Assembly: GCA_963681505.1 (NCBI GenBank)
Contig: OY811971.1
Coordinates: 13,305,232-13,369,231, forward strand
Origin: Eunapius fragilis
Lineage: Eukaryota; Porifera; Demospongiae; Spongillida; Spongillidae
DNA length: 64,000 nucleotides
Reading direction: 5' to 3'
A program made the translations under genes and the position numbers. Shown piece by piece: positions 22,580 to 33,479 of the stretch (its first letter is position 1; each line of letters begins with the position of its first letter). The notes beneath the pieces are model-generated. The model saw only the letters and a list, made by a program, of their open reading frames with translations, was not told the DNA's origin and did not search any database.

Positions 22580-22864
22580 TTATTTGTAGTGCTTATGTTT
22601 TAAATTAATGTATTCTGATAAGTAAGTACACATATGCAATCTACATATAACCATGCACTGTGCATGTGTGGGTGGTGTGTATTGAATGCAAGCACTTATA
22701 TTGTTTCTCCAGCTAGTATGTTATGTGATGCGATAGAGCAAAACCACCCATGCACTGAGTGCAGCCATATGCATACTCATTCTCAATAAAAACCTTTGTT
22801 TATGGTTGGAGTCAGGCCCAGATACAGAATTCTGCTATTGGACAGGGGTGCACATGTATGTGAA
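22580..22864. other. 3' flank of the RT fragment
   Basis: AT-rich DNA with a possible polyadenylation signal (caataaaa near 22786). No gene. Confidence 0.3.
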
Positions 22865-22865
22865 G

Positions 22866-23040
22866 CCAGTGGCAGATCCAGGCTTTAATGAAAGGAAGGG
22901 GGGGGGGGGGGGGGGGGGGGCGGTTTGGAGGCCAGAGGGGTATGCCTGGGTTGCAACCCTCCCCCCCCCCCCGCCTTCTGCCCGCATAGGAATTAAGTAG
23001 TTTGCCACATGCATGGAGTGAGGGGGGGGGGGAGGGGGAG
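22866..23040. mobile_element. Left end of a hAT-like MITE with G run
   Basis: The end-like sequence cagtggcagatccagg (22866-22881) is followed by a 23-base G run (22898-22920), then mixed C and G runs. The start resembles the CAGxGGCGGATCCAGG termini seen complete at 30.9-31.3 kb. No right terminus or target duplication was found, so only one end is supported. Confidence 0.4.
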
Positions 23041-23046
23041 GGGGAG

Positions 23047-23497
23047 GAATAGGCATGGTTAAATAATGGATTCCATTTTTAACCATACACCCCTACAGAT
23101 GACAGATGGCAATAAAATGTAACTCCCTAGGACAGTATATAAACACCCCCCCCCCTCCTGGACAAGCTTTTGTTATTTTTACACCCCCTCTCCGGGGACA
23201 GGCTTATAAATGCCCTCTGGACAAGCTTCTATATATAGCTAGACACTGAAACATGCTAATCCTCCTGGGACAAGCATTTTTACAACTACCCCCACTGGGA
23301 CATACTTCCAAACACACCTAGATTTTTCTACCTGATAACACTCGAGGACAGGCATTAATTCAACCCTTAACCCCCCCCCCACCCCTTGGATAATGTCAGG
23401 TTTCCAAAATCCACCTTGCAATTGCAGGCTTGGGCACCATTTATTGTCATCTGTGTACAGTGAAATACATGGGTGTACAGTGAAATAGTGGAATAGA
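23047..23497. mobile_element. CTGGACA-type MITE, copy 2
   Basis: Left part ggaataggcatggttaaa and tacacccctacagatgac. The interior has many repeats of cctggacaagc, ggggacaggc, tgggacaagc and similar with C runs. The right part is gtcatctgtgtacag, then gggtgtacagtgaaatag and tggaatag. The ends match the inverted ends of the 19.9-kb copy, with duplications at both ends. Confidence 0.7.
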
Positions 23498-23499
23498 AT

Positions 23500-24360
23500 G
23501 TATGACTGTCACAATTAATCTAGCAGCGGAATAAGAAATATAAACACGTGTGGTCTTCAGTATGCTGACCGGCTCAGAGATGAATTGCATGGATATTTAA
23601 GCATCCTGAGGGCCTAGTTCCTGTACGATCTCTGGTCCAATCAGACTCTGCAGTGATTGGCATTCTATTAGATGTTTTGGCCGCCTTACAATGACACCAT
23701 ATCTTGCCCTTGAATTAACAAGAAAGTGTTCATCTATTGTATTTGAGCACTGATCTCATATTTGGTCCTCTTGAAGGAATACAGCATCACCAGTTCGTTT
23801 ATTGGTGTCCAGACGTCGCTAAGAAGTAGCTTACCTGTCTGCAGGTTTCATCCTTAATTGGAATACAATATTTGATGACCCAATGATTTGATTGTACCCT
23901 CAAACCTGTGGCCAATCTATGCACCTGAACTATTGCAAATTGGTTACATCGTGCTCAATCTTTAACGATTAAAGGAACTGGAACAAGGACATAGCCGCCT
24001 TCCCTTTTTCCTCCTGGCTTGGTTTTGCAACATCAAAAACACACAGAACTGCAGATTTTCTTTTTATGACTTCAAAGTCTGGAATGAATCCGATCTGATA
24101 GTTGTACTCCAGATATTAATAGAAAATGCAATTATATATTGCAAACCCGGCATAGTCTCAACTTCATATGAAGTGATAACACTCAATGAACTTAATTTTA
24201 TCCTTACTACCACCTCAAAATACATGCACATAATACATGTTCCATGACAATAATAGTACACTACCTAACTGATGTCCAGGTTGTTCCTTATTAAATTACC
24301 AATATGAACTGTGGCATTAGTAGCATTATCCAAAACTGTAGCTGCCATGAAGAGCACACA
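23500..24360. other. Noncoding stretch, nothing recognised
   Basis: No supported gene. It is the 3' flank of the minus-strand gene at 24.4 kb and may contain its 3' UTR. Confidence 0.3.
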
Positions 24361-24363
24361 ATT

Positions 24364-25047
24364 CTAGTTTCTTTTAGACGCTATTGCTGAGGCCACAAAG
24401 GGCCCCACAAACAAGACAATCATTACTATCACAAACGTGATCACTGCAGCAATGTTGAGGCAAACTGAAACAGACGCCTTCTTCTTGGCAGAGACAATGT
24501 CATTTTCCTCATCATCATTCCTGGCCTACAAGTGGACAAATTCGCTTAAATAAAATAGCGTTGTAAACATTGTTACGTACCAGTACTGAGACAATGATTG
24601 CGGGTATGGTGCACAACAGTGATGGCCATCCAACACCAATGCACAGAATGGCCAGTACAGTCAAAATGACAGAGAGTGTCAGATAGTGATCCCTCCTGGA
24701 ATGCAGAACAATGATAGATGGTGCAGAAGGCTGCATGTTGACCACAGACACGTTGGTACTGGACTGGGGAACAGGGTAGGCAGAATTGATAAATTTTACA
24801 TAGGCATAATGGAATACCTGCTGGTGGCCAACTGGAGAATACGATGAGGGATGTGGCGGATACATAGATGGGCCTGGGGTATACTGAGGAGGGCCTGGAG
24901 TATACTGAGACGGGACACCTGGAGTATAGGTGGAAAACTCCGGAGCATAATGAGAAGGGGCTCCAGGAGTATAAGTGGAAAACCCTGGGGTGTACTGAGA
25001 TGATCCTCCAGAAGGCCCTGGGGTATATGTTGGTGGCAATGGTACGT
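24364..25047 (-). CDS. CD225/dispanin-like two-TM protein with Y/P-rich head, gene B (partial)
   Basis: Paralogue of the gene at 13.6-14.3 kb with the same three-exon layout and phases: 25047-24818, 24763-24581 and 24525-24364. The head exon is 45 bases longer (one extra repeat set, for example FSTYTPGAPSHYAPEF). The middle exon lacks one Val codon but keeps VSVVNMQPS and the first membrane segment (HYLTLSVILTVLAIL). The last exon has ARNDDEENDIVSAKKKA, a second membrane segment and a short basic end, IASKRN, with no tyrosine-rich tail. Splice sites are canonical (acceptors ...cagcag, ttccccag, ttgtag; GT donors). The exon with the start codon is not visible. The strong match, including intron positions, points to a tandem-type gene duplication. 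The function is likely membrane-associated but unknown. Confidence 0.6.
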
Positions 25048-25600
25048 CTGCTGAGTAATAGAAGTAAAAAAACATTGAATCGTCATCTTAAATAACATCA
25101 TAAAGTAGCCTGATAGTAGCCAAGAGAAGGCTGAATTCATCATGAAGGAAAATCAAATTTGATGAGTAGAAATGACTGTTCTCAACTTATATGGCTTTCA
25201 TGCAATAGGGAGTCATTTATAAAAATATCCTAAAAATGCTGAGTATATATATTTCCAATTGAGGGTATTATAAAAGTCCCCACAGTTCTCATACAATGAT
25301 AATCCACAATTTGGAGAGGGTGTACTAAATTTTTTTTAGTATCCACAATCATCATACATGTGGCTATTAAGCATATAGTATACTTCAATGCAACAAGTAT
25401 GCCTCTATATTTCAAAATTTATTGCAATTAATTTGTTCTTGATTATTACTGAAATGTCGACTTTAAAAGTAGGCAATGCACATGAACTCTGAAATAGCTG
25501 CCACATTTGATGGTAATTAATCTGTACCGGTCAAGTTAAAATTAAGCCCCTTAGGTTTTCTTCTCCCGACTGGCCAATGTATGTAAATTATATGTCATGT
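25048..25600. other. 5' flank or intron of gene B
   Basis: AT-rich DNA. The missing first exon of the minus-strand gene should lie here or beyond, but I could not identify it. Confidence 0.3.
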
Positions 25601-25603
25601 TCC

Positions 25604-25665
25604 AAACACTCCCTTGGACAATATAATTGTCATCTGTAAGGATGTACAGTTAAATAATGTATTAT
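25604..25665. mobile_element. CTGGACA-type MITE, remnant
   Basis: The sequence ccaaacactcccttggaca then tgtcatctgtaaggatgt and acagttaaataatgta matches the right end of the copies at 19.9 and 23.4 kb. Only this end remains. Confidence 0.6.
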
Positions 25666-25669
25666 CATC

Positions 25670-26698
25670 CGAGTTCCAGTTTGAAGCAAGCATGTATCGA
25701 TGTTTCTTTTGTGCAAGACATTGGAACAGATTTGAATTCACTCTACGTTTCAGTATTGTCAAGTTGCTTCTTCTGGTTTTGTCCTGATTATTCAAATCAT
25801 TAACTGTGATGTGCAACGCAGATATACTCAGATAATTTTACACCAGCTTATTTAAATTCATCTGGTATAACCCCCCCCCCCCCTCCCCTGGTAGTCATAT
25901 CAACAATGGCACACATGTGTATCTAAGTGTTTGCATGCAAACAAAGCCAAATCCTTCTTGTACACATTAATATTTGACATTTGTTTGTCAGTTTGTGTAT
26001 GACCAGCTGCATCGACTGCATCAAAGCACTGTAATCATGAGCCTTCTCTCCCTTATTACTGCACACACATTGCCAAATATTTGCATTTGTGGGTGCTATT
26101 GCATTCTGTACTCAAATGTAAATATACTGATGATAATTATAATCCTGTTTCAAAGGTGTTGCAACTATAAGTGTTCACAATAGTATGGCAACCCAGGGTG
26201 ACCCCTACACTATGTCATGGTAAGGATTATTGAATGCTGTAAACAGTTTGTGGTATGTGTCTAAAATGTGCTATTCAGAGCCTATGGGGAAACACATTTA
26301 GCTGTGTGTCTTGTATTGCGTTGTGTTCGGGCTGTCATGTTTATAACAACAGGTCGATGAAACATTGATAAAAAAATGTGCTATTAAAGTTGCGCATTAT
26401 TGATTAGCCAAAAATGAATTATATTAGTCTATAACACCTTTCAATGAGCAGTATTTCCCATAAATCTACATTACTAAGTCAGAGTGCCCTACAGATGCTG
26501 ACAAACACAATGACCTCTTGGATTTACACCAACTGTAATTTTTTTTTTGTTTTGCTACGCTATTAAATCACTTACTTTTGGGGATAAAATGTAAGCGGCA
26601 TATTACAGCATAAATAAATAAATAAATTATATGGACAACCCTCACGGGTTTTTGGGCTGCTATAATATAGATTCAATTCGTTCACGAATGTGTGTACT
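25670..26698. other. Noncoding stretch, nothing recognised
   Basis: No supported gene. A C run lies near 25870-25883 and a short aaat repeat near 26612-26627. Confidence 0.3.
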
Positions 26699-26726
26699 GG
26701 GGGGGGGGGGGGGGGGGGGGGGGGGG
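26699..26726. repeat. 28-base G homopolymer
   Basis: Uninterrupted G run. Confidence 0.95.
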
Positions 26727-27011
26727 TTGAGCGAAAGGTGTAGACATAGGATTCCCCCTCCCATTACCATAACAACTTGGTAATGAATTTTCCGATTTAA
26801 ACTTTAAGAATAGCTCTTTATTTCATCCCAGCAGTCTCGAATTCCTATGCCATTGGCTTAGTTATCTGTACCCTGAGATGCAATAACAGGCATAATGGAG
26901 CACATTACAACATTTGGGAACAGCTGCCCTAACCGTTATGTCATGCTACAAGACAATTTAATTTAGGCCACATACAATGATAAGATCAACACAAGAGCAA
27001 GGTTTCATGCG

Positions 27012-27266
27012 ATGGAGGGATGCCTTGTGTGTCTTCTTACTATGCTGTTTTTACTACTGCACGTTGCCATAGGAGCATGTGCTATCCGTCAATATCCTGC
27101 CATCCGGGATTATAACCCCAAATATCAACCACCAAATAATTATGAGTGGGGCATCATTATTTGGAACAGTGCCCAGCAAAATCACCTTAAGGCTTGCTGG
27201 ACACTGTCCCAAATTTTTCAGGACAAGCAAAAGAAAAGTAACGCTCACATTGAAATGTATGGCTAA
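27012..27266 (+). CDS. Doubtful small ORF with hydrophobic start
   Basis: An 84-codon frame starts MEGCLVCLLTMLFLLLHVAI, which looks like a signal peptide or membrane anchor. The remainder has no recognised motif. Part of the interior forms an imperfect hairpin (acagtgcccagca / tgctggacactgt), which suggests noncoding repeat sequence. I give it little weight; it could be chance. Confidence 0.15.
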   Translation: MEGCLVCLLTMLFLLLHVAIGACAIRQYPAIRDYNPKYQPPNNYEWGIIIWNSAQQNHLKACWTLSQIFQDKQKKSNAHIEMYG

Positions 27267-27290
27267 TTATAAATTCAGTGCCAAATAACT

Positions 27291-27461
27291 TTAGGGAGCA
27301 TTCACAAATTACGTCACGCTGAAGGGGGGGAGGGGGGGTATCAGCCAGTGTGACGATGTATACATTAAACATACATTTGTATGGGATAATGTGTGACGAG
27401 GGGGGGGGGGGGGTCCATAATGGTCAAAAATAGCGTGACGTAATTTGTGAATGCTCCCTTA
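27291..27461. mobile_element. PIF/Harbinger-like MITE, 165 bp
   Basis: Perfect 27-base inverted ends (starting GGGAGCATTCACAAATTACG) lie at 27294-27320 and 27432-27458. They are flanked by the trinucleotide tta on both sides. GGG-starting TIRs with TTA/TAA duplications are typical of PIF/Harbinger. The interior holds two G-rich patches and no coding sequence. Confidence 0.8.
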
Positions 27462-28420
27462 TGATGGATACTCCAATTTAGGTTGCGTAAGGACCATTTG
27501 ATAGAAGCTCTTTGGAGTTCACAGGAAAATGAAAAATTTTGAATAACTGGGTGATTTAGTTAATTTCATAACAAAAATATGCATATGTATCGTATTAGCT
27601 CAAACATGCCACCTTCTTAGCATGTACCATAAAATCATTCATTTAATGACCTGGACAATGATTGATTTGTTACTATAGTGCTGCTACTTTCATGACCTTC
27701 ATTTATGCCAGGTCCCCTTTAAATCATGTATCCGCTCTACTTCGGTGTAGTCAAACCGTTGCGCTTTGGCAAATCTGGTATCAAACCATTCATATATTGT
27801 ACCTAAATACCCATCTGATAGCAAGTTTGATCTATTACCCTAGCCAAAACATGAAGATCGAGCTATCAGAATTCCCAGAAAACAAGTAATTAATTAAATT
27901 TAAGTATAAAGATGAATGGTATCATCATTGGAATGCATTCGGAGTAAACAGCTGTGACTTAATTATGCCCACGCATACATGCTATGTCCAAAATGAAATT
28001 TTAAACTCACTGCGACCATTTTAATACAATTCTCGTAATGTTGGCATTGCTAAATGTAAACAAAAGAACATGCTGGCATCCAAAGGCTAGGGGTTAGCCC
28101 CTGTTTCAGACCACAAGACATTGCTTTTAGCTGCAAACACAATTCACAACTCTCCCCCAAACTAAAAACGGTAAACACAACCCAACGTATGCTATGTTTG
28201 TACACGTACAAACACATGGTAAACCAAGATACTGTTAGGTGGTTAAGGAGAAGATAGATTAAGCTTAACGTGCATGATATTTATAACTGTTCATCTATTG
28301 CATTAACCAGTTAGTATGCAAATGAACAGTTCCTTTAACGCCTATATGAATCTACCTCTCTTCCGTCTAACAAATGGCACTATTTGTCCCTGGCCCGTTC
28401 TTCAATCTATTCACACATAC
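27462..28420. other. Noncoding stretch, nothing recognised
   Basis: No supported gene or element. Confidence 0.3.
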
Positions 28421-28446
28421 GCACACGCGCGCGCGCGCGCCTGCAA

Positions 28447-28529
<83 letters not shown>

Positions 28530-28533
28530 GACA

Positions 28534-28564
<31 letters not shown>

Positions 28565-28589
28565 AGACGCGCGCGTGCATATACACACA

Positions 28590-28686
<97 letters not shown>
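28421..28686. repeat. CA dinucleotide microsatellite
   Basis: A GC-alternating start (cgcgcgcgcgc), then about 110 CA units with interruptions (cagtgacacacacagtg, and cagacgcgcgcgtgcatata). The open frames here on both strands (polyThr-His or Cys-Val) are artefacts. Confidence 0.97.
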
Positions 28687-28688
<2 letters not shown>

Positions 28689-28952
28689 AAACACGCAGTC
28701 ATACCTGTATACGCTCATACAAAGAGACACACACGCGGGGCGTACACATAAGCGTACGCATAATCGGAAACATAGATGATATAATTATAATCATACAAAC
28801 TCATAGCAAAACGTTCACCTTGGGTTTTGTTATCCATTACTGTTCGTCTTCTAACGCCTGTGTTTCAGACAATGATGGGCCGCACCCTCTGTATCACATA
28901 TCCGGTCATGCACGATAAACAAGGATCTAGTCCCCATCCCATAGAATTACAA

Positions 28953-30018
28953 TGGGGCACAGTGGCGTAGCTACGGTAGGGCCTGGCAGGGCCTAGGCCC
29001 TACCAACCGACCACAATAATCTCATCCTGCAGTGATAAACAATATTCTCAATACAGCGCGCGGGCTCGACACATGAAGTTCCAATTTCAGTACAGCAGAT
29101 AAGAGTAATATTAGTAATGTACATGGAGGAATTGTGCGTCAGTGGACTCTTTTTCAGTGTGCATGTGGGCTTTCCAATTTCCAGTAAGAAACGAATAATA
29201 TACTTTAATGTCGATGGTAAAATTAACCGCACAATATGATGCAGATAAAAGCATAGATCAGTTAAGCTGCAATGATGAAGACTATGTTTTGCACTCGGAC
29301 CCTGGTGCTGGAAAAGACAAGGACCTTGTTGCTTGTTGGACATGTTTGACTCCAGACTGATTCAGAATTAAGACATCATTTGGATGGTGACTGAAGCATC
29401 ACGCCGCTCTGTTCCAGGTAATCAACCTAAAGAGTATCGCCGCTGACTCCACTACCGTAGCTCTCCATCTAATTATTGTTGTATCTCAAGGATGCCAGAA
29501 CATTTATTGCATCAACACCTGCATGCATTCTCCCCTGTACAACCTGTCAATATCAAGTACCCAGCTTCTGTTATAACTGCAAGTGTTTTCCAATTTGTTT
29601 AACCCTACATATTCCATGCATGCAAGCCTATCGGAGATGATGTCTTATGAACTGAATTAATATTGTGTATTGATCCATGGAGAACTTTTTTTTTTTTAAT
29701 TTTTAAGCACAGCAACTATCATGTACACCACCTTTACCTTTAGCATGCTTCTAGTCCTTCAATCCGTCTAATGACTTGTAGGCTTCTTCTAATTTGGAAC
29801 CAGGTTCGGACCAAATAAATGACAGCTGTAACAGTAACAGGTCCTTTTTCACAGAGTGTACTGTAACTATGCATTGATAAATTCAAGTTATATATACCAT
29901 GCTGACTGAAATGGCCTCTTCCCCCTCCACCCCCCCCCTCCCCCCCCCCCCCCCCCCCCCCCCCCCGCCATTGCGTGCCCTACCATCAATATTGCCCTGG
30001 CTACGCCACTGTGGGGCA
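28953..30018. mobile_element. hAT-like non-autonomous element, about 1.05 kb
   Basis: Inverted ends cagtggcgtagc (28960-28971 and, as complement, 30000-30011) are flanked by a 7-base direct repeat tggggca (28953-28959 and 30012-30018). A 27-base C run lies near the right end (29940-29966). hAT elements normally make 8-base duplications, so the seven identical bases may be an eroded eight. No transposase is readable inside. Confidence 0.75.
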
Positions 30019-30393
30019 GGCTTAGGACCAGCCAACATTTATTAGGGAAGTGGGGCTTTTGATGTGGGATTGCATAACAGTGATATATGTGAGATGAACA
30101 AAACCGTGCATTCCTTATCACGTGTGTCTATACATATGGAGAAATCGCCCATACATCGGCGGTCATCTTGCATTTTATATTTCAAATTGAATTCTAAATG
30201 ATCTCGGAAAATTCTAAAAATTGGTCTGAATTTGAATTGTAGTTTTCATTGCGTAGCAATAAAGCAATGTTATACAAAAATCAAGACAAAAAAATAATAA
30301 TAATTACCGTCGTAGGTTCCCGGGCCAGGGTAGCTGGTAATTACAATTTAACTGCTCAATTTTAATTGCGCGTAGTTAATAAACTCCTATTCT

Positions 30394-30609
30394 GTTTACA
30401 ATATGACACTAGCTAATCGTCAGCGTCGGTGAATCGTCGTATTCATTGTATACCCCAGCGTCACTAACGTGACATGACGCTATTCCAGCGTCAGCGCTAG
30501 CGTCGGCGTCGGCGTCAGCGTCACGTCACGTTAATTGTTTACAATATGACGATTCGGCGACGCGGGCACCGATGCTGACGCACCATTCAGCCAGCGTCAT
30601 ATTGTAAAC
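30394..30609. repeat. Palindromic element with GCGTCA/GCGTCG repeats
   Basis: Ends gtttacaatatgac (30394) and gtcatattgtaaac (to 30609) are inverted. A third copy of the end (tgtttacaatatgac) lies inside near 30536. The interior is dominated by gcgtcag and gcgtcgg units in both orientations. The unit is GC-rich and unlike its AT-rich surroundings. Confidence 0.7.
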
Positions 30610-30876
30610 GTGTCAAGCAAATAGCAGCTTCCCACCCATCCGACAAGAGGTGGATGTGCATCAATTATTAATAATATTAATAACAAAACTCGGTCTTCGG
30701 CCGCGACATATAGTACCCGTTTACCAAGAACTTAAGCGCTAACCCCTATAGCCTTGGGAACCCATGCATTGCCGTAGTTCTCTTTCAAGATATATATGGC
30801 TACCGTTTTATTATTTTTTATTGTACGCTCTAAGATACTGTGACGTCACGTCGATAACCTCATTAGCAGGCCAGGG

Positions 30877-31331
30877 CAGCGGCGGATACAGGTTTTGGGG
30901 GGGGGGGGGGGGGGGGCGCGGATGGTGGGTGTGGCTGGGGGTGGGGTCGGCTTCTGGCCCGATACGAAAAGCGGGGGGGGGGGGGGGGGGCGGGGGTGCT
31001 GTCGGTTTATGGCCCGATAAGAGGAGCGGGGGGGGGGGGGGGGGGGGGGGGGGTGCTGTCGGATTCTGGCCCAAAACGAAGACCGTGGGGGGGGGGGGGG
31101 GGGTGCTGTTGGTTTCTGGCCCGATACGAAGGGCGGGGGGGGGAGTATGATCGCGTATCGGGGGGCCCGGGATATAGTACAGTAGTAGAGTTCATGCGTG
31201 CGGATATCAATAGACAGCGCAATCGTGCAGCTATATTATAAAATGCGGCCCGAAAAGTTATGAATTTATTAATGAAGGGGGAGGGGGGGGGGCACGTGCC
31301 CCGAGTGCCCCCCCCCCTGGATCCGCCGCTG
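30877..31331. mobile_element. hAT-like MITE containing a G-rich minisatellite
   Basis: The ends cagcggcggatacagg (30877-30892) and cctggatccgccgctg (31316-31331) are inverted with one mismatch. Inside are four or so units of about 55 bases: gtgctgtcggtttctggccc, gatacgaagagcg, then a run of 14-26 G. The right half includes ggggggcccgggatatagta and gcggcccgaaaagttatga. No clean target duplication is visible (flanks ccaggg and cagggcc are only similar). A second copy of the internal sequence lies at 37.88-38.1 kb. Confidence 0.8.
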
Positions 31332-31433
31332 CAGGGCCTGTACTTTTAAAACATAACCCTTGTTGTGTGGTAGCAATTCATGCATGCAGTGATGTATATT
31401 CAGTGGTCTGGTTCCAGCAAAACGTTTTTGGGT

Positions 31434-31600
31434 AAGATTCTTGAAGAGCAAGATCTTGGCAGGAGGCCTAGATCTTGCAAGGAGGCCGAGATCTTGCCAT
31501 ATCTTGGGTAAGAGCTTGGCTGGCATAATCTTGGCACCTTGGGCAAGTTGGGCAAGAGATCTGGTCAAGATCTTAGGCAGGAATCTTGTCCAAGAACTTT
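31434..31600. repeat. Degenerate AGATCTTGG repeat
   Basis: The motif atcttg or its extension agatcttggca recurs about eight times at roughly 15-25-base spacing (for example 31451, 31471, 31490, 31502). The unit is too degenerate for an exact period. Confidence 0.6.
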
Positions 31601-31719
31601 TTGCTGGGTGTGTGTGTGTAGATGTTGCATGCTCATAAGGTTTCTTGACCACATCACATCAGTAGTGGTCATGTTGTGTAAACAGATCCCAAATTGATTT
31701 GCCACATCTACATGTAGAC

Positions 31720-32148
31720 AATGGACCTTTTGCCTCTGACGTCACACATGAATTTTGGGGGGGGGGCAACTTTAAAATGGCATAACTTCATCATCATAGC
31801 TCCTACATGCTTTTCCTTTTAAAGTGTCCTTAAGAGGTAGATTACCACACATTTCATTTTTGTTCTATTTCACGATGGAGCTTTGTAAGGGATTTCTATA
31901 CAGCGAAACATTGCGGAAATTGCTAATGAGGCATGTGCAGCCGTGTTTTTCAATTTTAGGGGGTCAACTTCCGGTAACTTGTGAGCGTTGTAACGTCTGC
32001 ACCGTAACTGGCGAAGATACTTCATTTTTAGGCATTCATTTACCATTAATTTCGTACATGCTGTGTATCTTCGTGGTGTTTTTATAAGGACTTTTATTTT
32101 GTTAAACATAATTACTTAAATTGTGACGTCAGAGGCAAAAGGTCCATT
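31720..32148. mobile_element. TIR-bounded element, about 430 bp
   Basis: The ends aatggaccttttgcctctga plus cgtcaca (31720-31746) and the reverse complement (32122-32147) are about 26-27 bases long and nearly perfect. The end contains a palindromic TGACGTCA site. No coding sequence was recognised inside. The target duplication is unclear. Confidence 0.75.
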
Positions 32149-32149
32149 T

Positions 32150-32780
32150 TGTAGCCAGGCAGGACAATGTCCCATGCCATGCCTTACACATACATGTGTG
32201 AATCATCATGAAAGTCCCCTGCTGTGCTGAGCCATTTGTGGCATTTGCCCATTGCGACAGAAATCAGTATAGGTGGAGAGAACTGAAATGTTCACACTAC
32301 CAAACAAATTTAACACACAAACATAAAAAGTTTGATTCCTGCACATGTTAGTGAACTCCATTCTCTTCTCCAGACCTTTACTCCAATATGGGTTGGTAGG
32401 CATGGCTCTCAACACACACATACATACATACATACACAGACAAACACACACACACATACACACATGGAGGAGGGGCACATTAAGATGGAAATCTGACATC
32501 AGCAGTAGTCTCCTGGGCAAGTGCCTTCATGAGGCCAGCATCTATTTCATGTAATAATACAAAGACAGAGAAGAAGCACAGTTTAGGATTATCATCTTTC
32601 TGTCAAAATTTGTGGTTAAAAGGACTAAGGTAGTTTACATAGTACATGTACTGCTTCATGCAGTGGCCTACAAAACCACGCATCAATTTCAAACCCACAT
32701 GTCTTTCAAGCTAAAAACGTCCTTCCTATTTTCAGGACTTATTGCCATACCATTCTTTATTTTAGAAGAGATCCATCCAT
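32150..32780. other. Noncoding stretch, nothing recognised
   Basis: No supported gene. A short CA/TA-rich patch lies at 32410-32463. Confidence 0.3.
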
Positions 32781-32786
32781 CCATCT

Positions 32787-32960
32787 ATGTGTTGGATTGG
32801 TGTGTTGTATGTACTGGACTGGTGTGTTGTATGTACTGGACTGGTGTGTTGTATGTACTGGACTGGCCATACCAGTCCAAAACACCAGCCCAGTACAAAT
32901 ACCAGTCCAGTTCAACACACCAGTCCAGTACATAATACACTGTATGTGCTGTGTTGTATA
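32787..32960. repeat. 22-bp minisatellite, inverted arm
   Basis: About four units of tgtgttgtatgtactggact lie in reverse orientation (32787-32868), followed at once by diverged units in forward orientation (caccagtccagtac, 32870-32935). The two orientations form a head-to-head palindrome. The unit is the same as in the large array at 33.5-34.05 kb. Confidence 0.9.
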
Positions 32961-33081
32961 TACTCGACTGGTATGTTGTAGGAAAAGAGGTGGGGCATTG
33001 CCACTGTTCCTTTATTAAAGAGGGAGGGTCATGGTGAGAAGTACTAGATACCAGTGTACCATCCTCAGAATTTTTAAATTT

Positions 33082-33182
33082 AGGTGAGATCCCCCCTATA
33101 CACACACACACCCTACACACACACCCTACACACACACCCTACACACACACCCTACACACATACCGTACCACACACACACACG
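33082..33182. repeat. CACACACCCTA repeat
   Basis: Several tandem copies of acacacaccctac and related CA-rich DNA. Confidence 0.85.
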
Positions 33183-33479
33183 CAAACTAGTAATGAAGCC
33201 TTGGGGAAGCCATGGTATATGAAGCCATGTGTGTGAATAGCTCAGCATATAAACTTTCCAGTGGCCCAGTCCCAACATCTATTGAGATAGGGTTCACTGC
33301 CACTATCAAGGCTTCCTTCCAGTAAAAAGTTGCAGACCCAACCATGTACAAAAAACGCACATAATACCCACACAAGCACACACACAGTTTGCTATGAAGA
33401 AATGCAAAGTCTCTCATTTAAGACATACAACATACCCGTCCAGTGCATACAACAGTACAGACAACACATTTATATTCTT

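Noticed and set aside
28374-28779. Long open frames on both strands (Thr-His or Cys-Val repeats)
   Set aside because: They are produced by the CA dinucleotide repeat, which lacks stop codons in either strand; there is no coding evidence.
30764-31150. 128-codon glycine-rich frame
   Set aside because: It is generated by G homopolymers inside a MITE minisatellite.
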